Positions 34,885-47,753 of a DNA stretch of 64,000 nucleotides are shown in pieces (positions within the stretch are counted from its first letter, which is position 1; each line of letters opens with the position of its first letter). Origin of the DNA: Gnetum montanum (Eukaryota > Streptophyta > Gnetopsida > Gnetales > Gnetaceae); the NCBI GenBank assembly GCA_015680685.1, contig MNCI01000986.1, positions 703,259 through 767,258 on the forward strand. The letters run 5' to 3'. The notes below the pieces were generated by a model, which made no database searches, was not told where the DNA came from, and saw only the letters and a program-made list of their open reading frames with translations. A program made the translations under genes and the position numbers.

Positions 34885-35856
34885 TGATGAGTGGCGAGGT
34901 ACCCCTACACTCAACGATACGAATACGAGCGTTTCATGCATGGTCGGGTCAAATTCCAAGGACTAAGTGCTTATGCGCCCTTGTGGAACAAGGACGGGTT
35001 GGTTGATCATTGTCTTGCCAAGCTTACCTGTATGTCACAATTGTATGGTTAAGTAAGCTTGAGGTATATGATTTTTATAACTTTTATGTTTTTATGTCCT
35101 GCTGCTATAAGGGAGGAGAGAGATAACTAAGTGACTAATTTAACTTAACTACTAATTAACTAGGTTCTAACTAATCCTAACACCAGTATCCATTTTCACT
35201 TTCTGTACACATCCCGAACCAGTGCAACACTACTGGGATTACAAAACACTAATCGTTACTGGGTTACCATGTGTTACACACATGCTTGAACTCATCATAC
35301 TAAGTGTAATTTAACGATTTGCTTAATTGATCAAAATGAATTGCTGTGTTAATAATAGAAATGTAAAATGCATAAAATAAAATAAATGCATAAGAAAATA
35401 AAATAAAATAAATGTGTAAGAAGACAAATCTCAAGTGCTGCAAGGATGAATCAAAGAGCTCGGCTTTATTATTGTACACAAGGTGTGCTCAGGTACACAA
35501 TGCTCGAATAAAGATCTGTCCACACTTCGACCTCCTGCTACGAGCACTTGGAAAATACTCTAACCTTAAAATAGACTACAAGAGTTTCGCTACTTGACTA
35601 CTACAAGACTTCTTTTTCAATTATGCGCCTAAGCACTATATTTATAGACTTGGGAGCAACTGCTCTAATAATTAGAATAACTGCTCCAATAATAACCATT
35701 CTAATTATTAGAGTAACCACTCTAATTATTAGAGTAATCGCTCCAATAATAACTGCTCTAATAATTAGAGTAATCACTGCAATAATAACTACTCTAATTA
35801 TTAGAGTAACTACTCCAATAATAACCACTTTAATAATTAGAGTAACCGTATCATCG
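34885..35856 (-). repeat. 3' LTR of gypsy B
   Basis: 972 bp; on the plus strand TGATGAGTGG...CCGTATCATCG. TATA box (TCTATAAATATAG on the minus strand) near 35636-35650. The palindrome array lies at 35656-35850. Homologous to 43831-44750 along its length. Confidence 0.92.
35656..35850. repeat. palindromic TAATAATTAGAGTAAC array, 6 units (3' LTR)
   Basis: Six ~35 bp units, each containing TAATAATTAGA or CTAATTATTAG followed by GTAAC/GTAAT, lie directly upstream of the TATA box of the LTR. The open frames over it on both strands are by-products of the repeat. Confidence 0.9.
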
Positions 35857-38150
35857 TACCCTCCACGACTGAATGAAAAATTGTTCTTGAGTTCCTTGCA
35901 AAATATTGGGAAGGTATGGGATTATTGACTAATTGACAACTGATGGTGGAATGGGATGATAGACTCAACATGCCCAGTGAATGAATCAATAAGCATATTA
36001 CAACATTAGTGTTCATGACTATTGTGGTGAACACTCGTACATAAATGACATTCAAGCCTTTATATGGTAGCTTGAAGAGAAAAAGAGAGAGAGAGAAAGA
36101 AGATGGAGCATGTTTCCACCAATGCCGAGATTACGCCTTCCATTGTTTATCCATAGCCATGCCACCAAACTTCCTTCTTTTGTAAATACTCTAGTTCCTG
36201 TCCATCCTGAGTGCTTCCTCCAAGTGTAGTCCATTGTTTGTATGATCGTCATCTACACACACAATATAGTCACAAATGAGCAAGGATAGGTAATCCACAA
36301 TGCAGTTGATACCTTGCCTTGATATGAAGGGCATTGGCTAAGTTTTGGTTATGGAAAAAATTGGTTTAGAGATTTATCACTAGCAACTACCTAAGGTGTA
36401 GGGGTTAGGCAATTAGTAAAATGGAAAAAATTGAAAAATTTGTACTAGGGCCCCCACGACTAAGAGCAAACCTCCAATCGCTATAAGATGGAAAAACATG
36501 AGAAACAAGAAAGATGAAAAATATCAACGACAACGCTAATAAAATGGATGTCATGGATGGGGATGAAATAAGAAATGATTGATTATAGAAAATGTTTAAG
36601 GGAAAGAAGTTAACAATTTCATCAAAAAGAAATTCCAATGGATCCTCCCCAAAGTAGGCTCATGCCCTTTATGCGTTGACAAACCCACAAACCAAAGAGT
36701 CCATAGGATCTAGGAATGTCATTTTGAAGCAAGCGTTAAAAGCCTACCCACAAGAATTCACCAAAGAAAAATAATGCATCAACCCAGAATGAACTAATGA
36801 TAAAACCGGCAATGAGGTGGAAAATGGAAAGAAAGATGGAGAGGAGAGAATGGAATGGAATCCCAAGAACAAGGTTGTGTAAAGCCCCTTGTGTACTTTA
36901 TGGTTAATGTGACTGAGTAGAACTCATCCCAAATCTAGACTCAAACAAACCACATCTAGTGACCTTGCATCAATACACTTGACCAGTCCATCCACTTGAA
37001 GTAACAAGAATGCTTTCACTAAAAGTTACCACCATTCCAAAGAGAGCGAGATGGAGAAGTAGGAAGCAAGAAGGGGCCTTAGTTAGAAGGAATCTTCAGG
37101 GATGGGTAACATATCTTTTCAGTTCCATAACTAGTGCTTGTAGCCCATATTGCTTTATTATGTCTAAGGGGTGTGCTTTGAATTCTCACTTTTTTTCTTT
37201 TCGTTGTTGTTGTTGTTGTTCTTTTTTTTTTTTTTTGCATGAGAACCACACCATGCAAAGACTTATTTTTATTCACTCAGCTTCCCGATTTTTGAACAAT
37301 GTAAAAATGGCGAAAACCCCAAGAAAAAGCATCCATGAACCTAAGAGAATGGCTAGCACAAATGCATCAAGTCCCCTTGAAGTCACACCCTTTTCATCTT
37401 TTGAGTCTTTCCTTGGTTTGAAAAGTACCCAACCACCAATTCATTAAAAGTTTACTTAGAAAAAAAGGACTATATAGTTCCAAGACAAAGGAGACCATAG
37501 AGTTGTATGGATGAGTGGACAACGTGGACTCATTGCCTTTTTTATCAAAAGAACCATACCTTAATATCAGCATCATAATTCAAAGGTAAAAACCAAAACA
37601 TTAGCAAGCAATATGATATAATTCAANGGGTTATCCATCAAGAGAGGTATCATGTGTACTGGCTATCCTAAACTCCTAGAAAGGTTTGGTTTGTTGCATG
37701 TTGACCAAAATTTTCTTATCCGGGATCTCAAGTTTGTATATTGTCATGGCCCTTGAAGGAAAAGTTGCATAAATAATATAAGGTCCTTCCCACAGTGTTT
37801 GAAATTTAGTACATTGTGGCACGTGTGGGATTCCAGTAGAGAACCTTATCTCCTAGTTAATATTTAACTTTCCTAATTCTTAGGTCGTGACATTGTTTAT
37901 TGAAGGCCTTGTGTAATTTGTTAGATGATAGGGTAGCTAATCGGTTTTCATCTAGTAAGTTAAGGGTTACTAACCATTGTTTCTATGATAGATCAGGGTC
38001 AAGGTTGAGGTCACATGCTGTGGATAGTGTACAGAGCTCAGTTTGAATGGGAAGCATTGGTAATTTACCATACACTAACTCATAGGGAGAGTAGCTTGTA
38101 GGGAGTTTCCATGTGGAGTGGTATGCCCAAAGAGCATCATTCAGTTTAGT
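35857..38150 (-). other. gypsy B region between integrase and 3' LTR
   Basis: Mostly non-coding. A short open frame at 36052-36252 (DYTWRKHSGW, TRVFTKEGSLV) is matched by remnants in gypsy A (33170-33230). The polypurine tract GTGGAGGGTA (minus) adjoins the LTR. In the relative at 52770-60000 an extra ORF occupies the corresponding position, so this may be the remnant of a third ORF. Confidence 0.6.
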
Positions 38151-40250
38151 GCTCCAATCTCACCTAAACTTGCTAATGGTTCTTGTCAATGTCTTTGTAA
38201 TCTCCATGTTGATGACTTCTGCTTGACTGTTCGCTTGGGGGTGGTATGGTGTTGTCAATTTGTGTTCAACCCCTAAGCATTGCATTAATTTTTGAAAAGT
38301 TGCACATGTGAAGTGCGTACCATTGTTTGAAATAAGTGCACATAGCACACCAAACCTATTTATGATTTGTTGTTGAAAAAATCGTGCAACTATAGATGAT
38401 GTACAATCCTTAACACCAACTACTTCTGCTCATTTTGTTAGGTAATCAACAAAAACAATAATATAAGATTTTCTATTGGACATTAGTGTAATTGGTCCCA
38501 TAAAAATAATTTCCCAAATGTCAAAGGGTTCTCACGATTGAATCCATTGTTACAGACCTTCCATTCTAATAGTCATTCCCCCATCATGTTGACAGTGCTC
38601 ACAAGATTGGACAAAATGATGGACATCCCGAAATAATGTAGGCCAATAATATCTTACAAGTGGGATCTTGATGGCCGTTCATCTCCCAACATAATGACCC
38701 CTATAAGGAACCTTATAAGTGTATTGGAGAACTCATAGTTGATCTATATCGGGAACACACCATCAAACCAAGCCATTGGGACACACTTTGTAAAGCTACA
38801 CATTGATCTCCATAAAGTACTTGTCTTAGTAAAGAAATTGTTATTTCTTTTTAATGTTTAACACTTGTGGTGGTTGTTGGGTGAGAAGATAGGTAAGAAT
38901 GATACTATACCAGTTTGTTTCCATGGGTGATTGATTATTTACTACACTAGCAAAGAGGAATTCATTAGGGAAATGGTCAGAAATTGGATACTCATCCTCT
39001 TTGTTATCCCATCGCAACCGAGATAAATGATTAGCAATTACATTCTCGGTGCCCTTGTGATCGATCATCGTTAAATCGAACTCTTGTAAGATTACAATCC
39101 ATCATATGATACGAGGGCTTACCATTGGCTTATTCATGAGGAACCAGATTACACTATGATTTGTAAGTATATATACTTTATATTCCAATACATAGTGTCT
39201 AAAATTTTCTAGTGCAAACACTACAACCATTAATTCTTTCTTTGTGGTAGTGTAGTTAAGTTGTGTACCAGTGATACTTCTACTTGCATAGTGGATGTAA
39301 TAAGGATGCTTCTGGTCATCTAACTGTGTAATTATGGCTCCTAAAGCATAGTTGGACATGTCAGTCATGATATGGAATGATTTGGACAAATCAAGAGCTT
39401 GTAGAATGGGTGTTTCTACTAGCTTCTATTTCAGAGTTTGGAAAGCTAATTCGCATTCCCTGGTCCACTCGAAAGATATACTTTTTTTGTTAATTCCACC
39501 AATGGTTTCACAACCTTTGAAAATTTCTCAATAAATCTCCTATAGTAGCCAGTATGTCCAAGGAATGATCAAATATCTTTGACAGTTTTCAGTTGATGAG
39601 TAATTCCTTGGATAATTTTGATTTTCTCAGGGTCTACCTCTATCCCTGTGTGTGAGATTTTGTGCCCTAGTACTACGCCTTCTTGGACCATCAGATGGAT
39701 TTTTTGCTAGTTGAGCCTTAAATTGGTTTCTACACATATTTTTAACACTTGCTCCAATTGGTCCAGGGCTTGATCAAATTTTGCTCTATAAGTGGAGAAG
39801 TCATTCATAAAGACCTCTATGTCATTCCCTATTTGCTATTGGAATATGCTTAGAATTAGTCGTTGAAATGTTGTAGGGACATTGCACAAGCCAAACGACA
39901 TATGTTTGTATGCAAACGTTTCCTAAGGACTAGTGAACGTAGTCTTGGCTTAGTCTTCTGGGGATATTTGTATTTGGTTATATCTACTATATCCATCCAG
40001 AAAATTGTAATAGTGATGCCCTGCGATGGTGTCTAAGACTTGGTCAACAAATGACAATAGAAAGTGATCTTGGAATGTTGCTATATTTAGTAGCCTGAAA
40101 TCTATGCACACCCTCCATTTGCCTTCATTTTTAGGCACAATAATTAAGGGGCTAACCCATTCGCTATCAACAATGGGGTATATGAACCTAGCCTTGAGAA
40201 GCTGTTCGATTTCTTCCTTAACTACTTGTTTCAGCTTAGGGTTCAATCAC
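38150..40250 (-). pseudogene. gypsy B reverse transcriptase, RNase H and integrase
   Basis: Reverse transcriptase: EEIEQLLKARFIYPI, SPLIIVPKNEGKWRVCIDF, FLDGYSRYNQI (40246-39950), then VFMNDFSTY, where the catalytic DD is ND, and VVLGHKISHTGIEVDPEKI. RNase H: MTDMSNYALGAII, YYIHYASRS, TNHSVIWFLMNKP (39389-39102). Integrase core: ISNNGTHF...HKLTTPYHPQANSQAEV (38348-38160), where the usual second D of SDNGxxF is N. These changed catalytic residues plus frameshifts mean it cannot act on its own. Confidence 0.88.
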
Positions 40251-40860
40251 CTCTGCGGTTTTCTTTGAGGCTTCATGGAGGGATCAGTGTAAATTCTATG
40301 TTGGCATATCCTAGGATCTATTCTAGTTAATTCGGAATATGACCAAGTGAAGGCTTCTAACCATTTATTTATTACCTTCAATAGTTCTTCTTTCTATTGA
40401 GAAGCAAGCTTAGCATTGATAATTACCAATTTTCCACTTTTAAAAACGTGTATTCCATACTGGTGGATAATGGTTTTAGCTCGAGGGGCTCCTACTTAAA
40501 TTTCTTAGGAATTTCCAACTTCCCTTAGTTGACATTTTCAAGGTTAAGAGTTGGAAGTTGGCGGTGGACTTGCTATAATGCGTCTATGCTATCGATGTAA
40601 GCGCAAGTCAAACCCTTAGTTGGTTCCATGCATATGAGTAAATTACTTTCTTGATCAAGTGTCAGCCACTAGATGCCTTCCTGTTGTGTGGATGCTGCAT
40701 ACAAGTATCTTTGTATGTTGATCACTTATGCACACTGATTACATGCAAGAAATGTTAAACTTTACACAAACCATGACCTCTGCACACAATTACACCTTGT
40801 GTCACTATATGCAATGCATGGAACTTTCTTCTTCTCAATCTTTCCAAATGTATTTTCCTT

Positions 40861-41286
40861 TTATATGTCTAGGGAAAGATTGTGGATTCGTAGGCATGCA
40901 TTGATGGTGCTTAGCCATGCTCTTCCCATTATGATTGGGAAGTCCCCCTTACCGTTGTTCACCTGAATGACTAGGAAGTCAGCTGGGTACGACCACCCAC
41001 AAATAGTGGTAACAATGTCTTCCATCGGTCCCAATGGGATAGTGAAGGATTGGTTGGCCAACTCTAGATGAATGTTGCTCTTTTTCAATGGAGGTAGGTT
41101 CCAGGCCCTGTACATTTCTTGAGAAATCAAGTTGACATCGGAACCTAAATTCAAAAGAGCCTTGCATGGTGCATTTCCAATGATTTGGAGGTATATCAGA
41201 GGATTCCCAGGATCAGAGAATTTCTTGGGAAGGTGGCCATCTTTGATCCAATTGATGATAGCATGTGTTACCATGATTGTATGCAT
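40861..41286 (-). pseudogene. gypsy B protease
   Basis: Open for 141 codons: KALLNLGSDVNLIS, with the active-site D of DLGS changed to N (gypsy A keeps ALLDLGS), then SQEMYRAWNLPPLKK and DFPIIMGRAWLST. The retropepsin would cut gag-pol; the missing catalytic Asp argues it is dead although the frame is open. Confidence 0.8.
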
Positions 41287-41469
41287 TGAGCATGGTGGTT
41301 GAGTTGAAGAAGGCTTTGAAGTTTTGATTGATACTGAGGCGTCTAAGGAATTAGCCTCTTATGATTGCAAGGGCTTGGTTGGATGGTTGGTTCTAAAAAA
41401 AGGTCTTTTCTTTATGTGGTTGTTGGAACCAACAATAAGTTGAGAGTTAACAACCCTTGTGGCATTACG

Positions 41470-43710
41470 TTGCTACAGCTGAGTAGGGATTTCACCTTGC
41501 ATTGTGGGAGCAAGTGGTAGTGGAGCTATTGGTGGAAGAGATGTGGCCGAATGAGAAGGATGATATGCTTGCAGAATATTTTCCCTAGAAGAGGGAGTCC
41601 CATAATACTCATGGGTTTGGTAGTGAGGTTGAGTGATGTGATCAATAGAGTCACGTGGGGAGATTGGCTGTTGCACATAATATCCATATGGGATAGGTTG
41701 CCGGTAAGGATATTGTTGCCTTGGTGGTGGCATTTCCCATGATTGTGGGTGCTACCACTATTGATATTGCTCAATCAGTTGTGGTGGAGTTCCACTGGGA
41801 TAATATGTTAAGGGTTGGTGGAACTACCTACAGTTACCTTGAGGGTAAGGTAACCTTTGGGGTGTTTGCCTTTTGTTTAATCATGGGTTGAGTGCATACA
41901 CCCCAAACTCTTACAAATGTGAGATTACAGGGCAACATCCCTTAGGATGGTCATATTGACATATCTCACATCCATTATCATTGTCTATTTCCAAATCCAC
42001 AACCTCTTCAATGATGGCAACTTTACCCTTACCGTTGCTATGTGCATGTTCAGCCTCTTTCTTTTTTCTTTTGTCACTACCTTGCTCTCTAGACTCCTCT
42101 ACTATTTTAGGAATAGTTTGAAATCTATTGTCTAGGGAATCCCACATGTGGTCTACCTTTGCCAAAACTTCTGATGTCATCTTTTGGATAGGCAAAGTTT
42201 TCCTATTCACCATCTCTTCAAGTGGTAACTCTTCTTCATCCTCACAAAATCTTACTCCCCTTTTCTGAAGGGAAGGATCTCAGTTATACTCTTTAGCACT
42301 TTCTCTCTTTCTTAGCTCACCTTCTTCCTTATCAAATTGCTCCAATAGTCTTTGAATTTGATGGAACCTAAGCTTGGATAGTCTTCCTTGGGTATAAGTC
42401 CCAAGGGTTCTCTTTATTTCATGCTTAAGCCCATCTACGAGATAGAGTAGTTGATCCCTTTGTGAATAACCATGGCCAGGACAACAATGTAACAGTGCAT
42501 AGTATCAACCCATGGTAGCATCCAAGGGTTCATGTCCTCCTTGTTTCCCTCCTTGGATTTGCTTTCGCAAGTTAGACATTCAGGAGTACATTTGGTACTT
42601 GTCATTAAATAGTTCTAACATAGTCCTCCATCTACGAATGGATTCTGGTTCTAAAGACCAGTACCAGCTTTCCACTTCTTTAACTAAAGTCTGTGGGAAC
42701 AACTTAAGTTTTTTCCATTCATTCTCTATGTTTTGTAAGGCACACGCATCATGGAATGCATGTAAATGATTCTGAGGATCAGTGTTGTATCCCCCTTCAA
42801 ATTGTGGGATATTGTTCATATCTAATCTCTTGATCCTACTATCTTTCTGATGCTTTGTTGGAATTCTAACAACCTCAGTTATGTCCAACATACTTTGAGT
42901 AGTGAGGAGGGGTTCATCGTGATCATCTTATCCATGGCATCTATGATGCCTATGTTGTTCCCTACTCTCCCTTCTTCTATGTCGTGACTCTCTAAAGTGC
43001 CCTTGTCCCCTTTCTTGGTTGTTTTGTCTATTACTTCCACTTTGCCTACCTTTATCCCCATGATCTTTTTCTTTATGACCATGTCTGGATATTAAAGAAG
43101 AGGATGAAGGAAATGATGAAGGTGAAGAAGAAGGAGAACCATCACGATGACAGTGTCTGCTACCTTCTCTTCTACAATCTTAGCCCTGATCGTGATTGCG
43201 ATAAGAATGTCCACCTTTATCATGAGTTCGTGTCCCTTTTTTGGACCCTTTGTGCCCGTGGGTATCAGAACCTGGGTTATGAATAGTGGAATGAAGGTTC
43301 TGATACACAACCCCTTCAAAGACTTATGATGTCTTTCTTGTTGCAAGTCCCTTTGACATTGTGCCTCCGTGGGATGGTATTCTCTTGAGTCATGGTCTTG
43401 CACAATGTATTCTACATGTAAGTGTAGCATGCCAATTCATGTGAGAGCATAAAGAAGCATGCTTGGGATTGAACAATTAGGAGGTAACACTATGTTACCT
43501 TCTAAGTCTCGCTAATGCAGTTGTTCTTCTTGATGGAGGATAAAGGAGAAGTCTGATATATACTCATTAGGATGAATATATACCACTCAAACTTGTTGAG
43601 GGATTGGCGGATCAACGTCATGTGTATTACGCCACTGATTGTTTTCTGTTTCAGACCTAGGCGATGAGGCGCTTTTGTATGAAGAATGAGACATACTTGT
43701 CTGTTTAGTG
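41470..43710 (-). pseudogene. gypsy B gag
   Basis: N-terminus MSHSSYKS near 43701 matches the gag start at 358. The central retrotransposon gag domain is open at 42891-42580: RIKRLDMNNIPQFEGG, LHAFHDACALQNIENEWKK, RRWRTMLELFNDKYQMYS. A basic linker and a Cys-containing block (CEICQYDHPKGCC, about 41990-41950) follow, then a proline/tyrosine/glutamine-rich C-terminus (41733-41473). Broken by several frameshifts. Confidence 0.85.
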
Positions 43711-43830
43711 TGTAATGTATTCTTGTTCATTATTTTCTCAACCAACCCTAAGGGTTCGTTTCAATGATGTGAATGATTTCCTAAGTTCTAATTAGCATAC
43801 AAACAACTAAGTCTCCGACAATGACGCCAA

Positions 43831-44750
43831 TGATAAGTGGCGAGGTACCCCTACGCTCAACCATACGAATATGAGCATTTCACGCACGATCTCATCGAAT
43901 TCCAAGGACTAAGTGCTTATGCGCCCTTGTGGAATAAGGACGGGTTGGTTGATCGTTGTCTTCCTAAGCTTACCTGTATGTCACGATTGTATGGTTAAGT
44001 AAGTTTGAGGCATATGATTTTTATAGTTTTTATGTTTTTATGTCCTGCTGCTAATAAGGGAGGAGAGAGATAACTAAGTGACTAATTTAACTTAACTACT
44101 GATTAACTAGGTTCTAACTAATCCTAACACCAATATTCGTTCTCACTTGTCGTACACATCTTGAACAAGTGCTACACTACTGGGATTACTAAACGCTAAT
44201 CGTTATTAGATTACCAAGTGTTACACGCATGCTCGAAGTGATCATATTGAGTGTAATTTAACAATTTGCTTAATTGATCAAAATGAATTGCTATGCTAAT
44301 AACAGAAATGTAAAGTGCATAAAATAAAATAAATGCATAAGAAAATAAAATAAAAGAAATGTGTAAGAAAACAAATCTCAAGTGCTGCAAGGATGAATCA
44401 AAAAGCTCGTCTATATTGCCATACACAAGGTGTGCTAAGGTACACAATGCTTGAATAAAAATCCATCCACACTTGGACCTCCTGCTGCGGTCACTTGGAA
44501 AATACTTTAACCTTCAAACAGACTACAAGAGTTTTGCTACTTGACTGCTACAAAATTTCTTTTTCAATTGTGTGCCTAGGCACTGTATTTATAAACTTGG
44601 GAGAAAACTACTCTAATAATTAGAGTAACTGCTTTAATAATAACCACTCTATTTATTAGAGTAACTACTTTAATAATAACCATTCTAATTATTAGAGTAA
44701 CCACTTCAATAATAATTGTCGCTTTAATAATTAGAGTAACCGCTTCATCA
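43831..44750 (-). repeat. 5' LTR of gypsy B
   Basis: 920 bp; plus strand TGATAAGTGG...CGCTTCATCA. It has the same structure as the 3' LTR but only four palindromic TAATAATTAGAGTAAC units (about 44600-44745) against six in the partner, so the array changed in number after insertion. Confidence 0.93.
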
Positions 44751-45001
44751 ATAAAGATGTCAAGTAACCGAAATTCATAGAAATTAAAATGAAGCAAAAA
44801 CTAAATTTTTAAGAATTTTCGGAAACTATAAATAGGAATAGAGATTTCTAGAACTAAGACTTAAAATAAATATTTTCAAGAGATGTAACAAGAACTGAGA
44901 ACAGAAATTTTTAGTAAAAAGTAAAAAATGAAACAGGAAAATAGAAGTTTCAGAATAAGAAACCAAAACAAAAACATGCCCTCCTTCTATCACCAAAAAA
45001 G

Positions 45002-46571
45002 TGTTGATGTGTAAATTTTGGACATAGCAACACCCACAAAACTTGTTTCAAGAAACTATTGCCTAAGGCGCCTTTCATATGGATACAAAAACCCAGAAAT
45101 ACATGGTGTTTCGTAAAACTTGACATTTAGTAATGCAGGTAAATTAAACAATTTTAACAAGTAAATAACAACACAAAATAACTTGGCAAAGAAACAACTA
45201 TTCTCTTTAAAATTTCAACAAGGAGACTTGTGCATTAATGAAACCTTGGAATATAAAGCATGAAATAGCTAACAACTTGAACAAAGATTAACCAAAGTTT
45301 TGAAGAAATAGAGGCTTTGAACAAAGATTAACCAAAGTTTTGAAGAAATGGACGCTCTGTGTCTAAACCACACAACAGAGACAAAAGTTGAGTTACAGAA
45401 ATTTAAAGTTGCAAGATAAAATGAAGACTTAGCTTAGAAATGAGCATAAAGAGAATAACTTCTGATGTAGCCTGTCTGCCTGTGCCTGCAAGAAGCACCC
45501 CTGCTTGGACAAGTTTGCAACCTCTGGCTCTCAAATCTGCCTGCTGTTGCACACCAAACACCAAACTGCCTCCAGGAATGTCACCAAACAATTAACAAAA
45601 ATGAGAAAGAACCCTGGATTTCCCCTCCATAGTTAACTTTGGAAACACCCTCCTTTTGCTGTTGCCTTTGGCTTAAGGATTTATCAGGACTGATCTGGCC
45701 CCTCGCCTTCTTCTGCCTCCACTACTTCCAGCCAGATCTGCACACCATTAGCCCAGGTGAACTTCAATTTTAGGCATGTTTTCCAAATGAAGTTGGTGCT
45801 TGGCTGTGCTCTATCAGCGCCAGGATCACGATTTTAGCTACTACCATTCTAAACGTTTAAATGCAGGGCAACTGCAGCAAGAATCACGGTCTAGATAAAG
45901 AGACTGGACAAAGATTCTTAGAAAGCTCCCCTTTTTAGAACCAGGCCTGAGGCAAGTTTCGAAGGCATTAGCCAGAGATTTGGTACTGACAGTTCAGCCG
46001 TTATCAACGTTGTTTCCATCATCTGCATGGTTGTTAGGAGGAACGGCAGGTATCAGGAAAAGGAATGCCTGGCATGGGAAGTTGTCCTAAAAAAAAGGTA
46101 AAGATTCGAGATGAAGAATAGAAGACTGCAATTTCTCTGGTTTACACCCGATTGCCCAAGATCCGTTACTCTCATTTTACTGCTTTCCCGGGGTCAAACG
46201 TATTCCAATTTAACGTTAAATGAAAACTTTAAACCTTCATAGAGAGACATATTTTGCAGGGTAATCGCCGTTTTATATTGGTTGAACGTTACTGTAATTG
46301 TTGCATGAAGACCACGTCAACCTTGTGTAAATTGCTCACGTATGGCTCGTAAGAATAAGGAAGAATTTTGAGTAAATTGCAGACGGTATAAAATTGTATA
46401 GATGACAGGCAGTTTGTATAGACCAGAAAAGGGAACGTGGAACATGTTCAGTTCATGTTTGCAGAAGACTAAATGCATAAGATAGCAGACCTATAGGACT
46501 TTTTAATTTTCATGATGTTAAAACCTATTTAATCAAGAACCCGTGCTGGCATGGGAGTTTTGGTACCAACA
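45002..46571 (-). repeat. LTR of the TGTTGA...CATCAACA family (third copy)
   Basis: On the plus strand it starts TGTTGATGTGTAAATTTTGGAC, the complement of the family's 3' end, and ends near GGTACCAACA, the complement of TGTTGG.ACC.A followed by CTCCCATGC. It contains the conserved GCCTAAGGCGCC block (about 45062-45073) and a GC-richer middle (45470-45760). Flanks (AAAAG, ATACT) do not match, so the ends are less secure or the locus was rearranged. A ~46 bp tandem duplication (TTTGAACAAAGATTAACCAA) lies near 45275-45350. Confidence 0.65.
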
Positions 46572-46608
46572 ATACTTTCAATAAGCATTTTACATAACGT
46601 TTTGACAG

Positions 46609-47529
46609 TCAACCAATCACATGAAGGAGGCGATAATCCAGCATGCTCATCATATCCATATATGATTTAGTAGTAAGATGAGGTTTGGCTATAAGCCAAA
46701 AATCATCTGAAAGCCTGAAATGGAAATCTGCTACATTGACTGTAAGCATTCTCTTAAATAAATCAACCACCTTTGGAGCATTGTATATCCCAGCCACAGT
46801 TGCAAGCATAGCAGTTGACAAAGTAAACGAAGCTTTCCACCCGCAGAGAGACGGCTGACCACTGAAGTCAAGGGAAAGTGCTCTCAGAGACAAAGCAAGT
46901 TGAAAAACTCGAACAGCTATTGGTTGGTTCTTTGTTTCTAAAGATAACAATGATAAGTTAAAAGTATGAGCAATGGCTTCTAAATTCATAGGCCAATTAT
47001 CACGGAAAATGGCCTTTATCAAAATGCCGAGAGATTTTGAAATGTTTGATCCACACTAAGCTTTGCGACTCCCATTTCAGCGTCCGCTGGCTGCTAAGTG
47101 CTAACAAACATTTCTCAAATTGGTACTGCAAAAATTCATCATAGTAGACCTAGGGAAACTTTTGAAACAACCATCTTGCTTCTCTTTACTATTAATTTTT
47201 CCTTTGCCTCCCTCAATACAATGCAGATAACTTTTTTATCTCGTGGGCTCATCTTCTCCTTGCTTTTTCAGAACATATAATTCCAGAAGAAGTCACTGAT
47301 GGATTTTTAGTAGTGTCCTCTTTGAATCATGATTCGCAACCGTCTGGTATGACTAACAATCAAAACTTACGTAAATAACAGCTAGAACAAAGATTATACA
47401 GAAAATTTGATGTGCTGTCTCACGTGTTTCTACATCCTGATGCATCATTGCTTCTGATGCTTGGTGAAACAATGTATCAGGAAAGCCGGTATATAAAATA
47501 AAAGGGTCCGTCACTATTGCCGGGATAAA
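46609..47529 (-). pseudogene. EFR3/SRL2-like ARM-repeat protein fragment, two exons
   Basis: The upstream exon (about 47529-47371) reads GFPDTLFHQASEAMMHQDVE, then TRETAHQIF, ending at a GTAAGT donor. The downstream exon (47055-46609; acceptor CTTAG|TGTGG) reads NLEAIAHTFNLSLLS, VRVFQLALSLRALSL, FTLSTAMLATVAGIYNAPKV. Both match, in order, the plant homologues of EFR3 (a peripheral plasma-membrane scaffold for phosphatidylinositol 4-kinase; SEMI-ROLLED LEAF2 in rice). Only about 190 residues of a ~1000-residue protein are present. The N-terminal exons are not found upstream and the frame ends just before the LTR at 46571. I infer a gene fragment that kept its intron, not a processed copy. Confidence 0.72.
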
Positions 47530-47753
47530 CTGCTGCATCTATCTGAGTGATGCCATCTCGATTCATGAAATAACACCCGTTGTAACTGAAATTTTCTGTT
47601 GTAACGGAAATTATATCCCCTCCAAGTGGTTAACTAACAACTGTTTTTTTTTTTTTTTGAGAGAATGTTCGGGTTTGTATTACTAAAAGTTATGGTACAC
47701 GAGTAAACAATTACAATGGGGGGGACATCAGGGATGGCCCACTTTGAGGGGGG

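Larger units (their letters stand above)
34885..44750 (-). mobile_element. complete but decayed Ty3/gypsy retrotransposon B, ATAAA target duplication
   Basis: 9866 bp element on the minus strand with 5' LTR 43831-44750, primer-binding site 43812-43829, gag about 43701-41470, protease 41286-40861, reverse transcriptase 40250-39560, RNase H 39389-39102, integrase about 38800-38150, non-coding region 38150-35867, polypurine tract 35866-35857 and 3' LTR 34885-35856. Perfect 5-bp flanking repeats ATAAA (34880-34884 and 44751-44755) show one intact insertion. The order RT-RNaseH-integrase is that of Ty3/gypsy. Frameshifts and stops throughout pol make it inactive. One ambiguous base at 37627. Confidence 0.95.

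Noticed and set aside
35656-35850. CRISPR-like look of regularly spaced palindromic repeats
   Set aside because: This is eukaryotic DNA, the units are contiguous without unique spacers of fixed length, and they sit in a retrotransposon LTR.
35601-35928. Ile-rich frames on both strands resembling membrane segments
   Set aside because: They are translations of the TAATAATTAGAGTAAC array in the LTR; the same array in the partner LTR gives another short frame.
45002-46571. Target-site duplication of the third TGTTGA-family LTR
   Set aside because: Flanks AAAAG and ATACT do not match, so no duplication is claimed.
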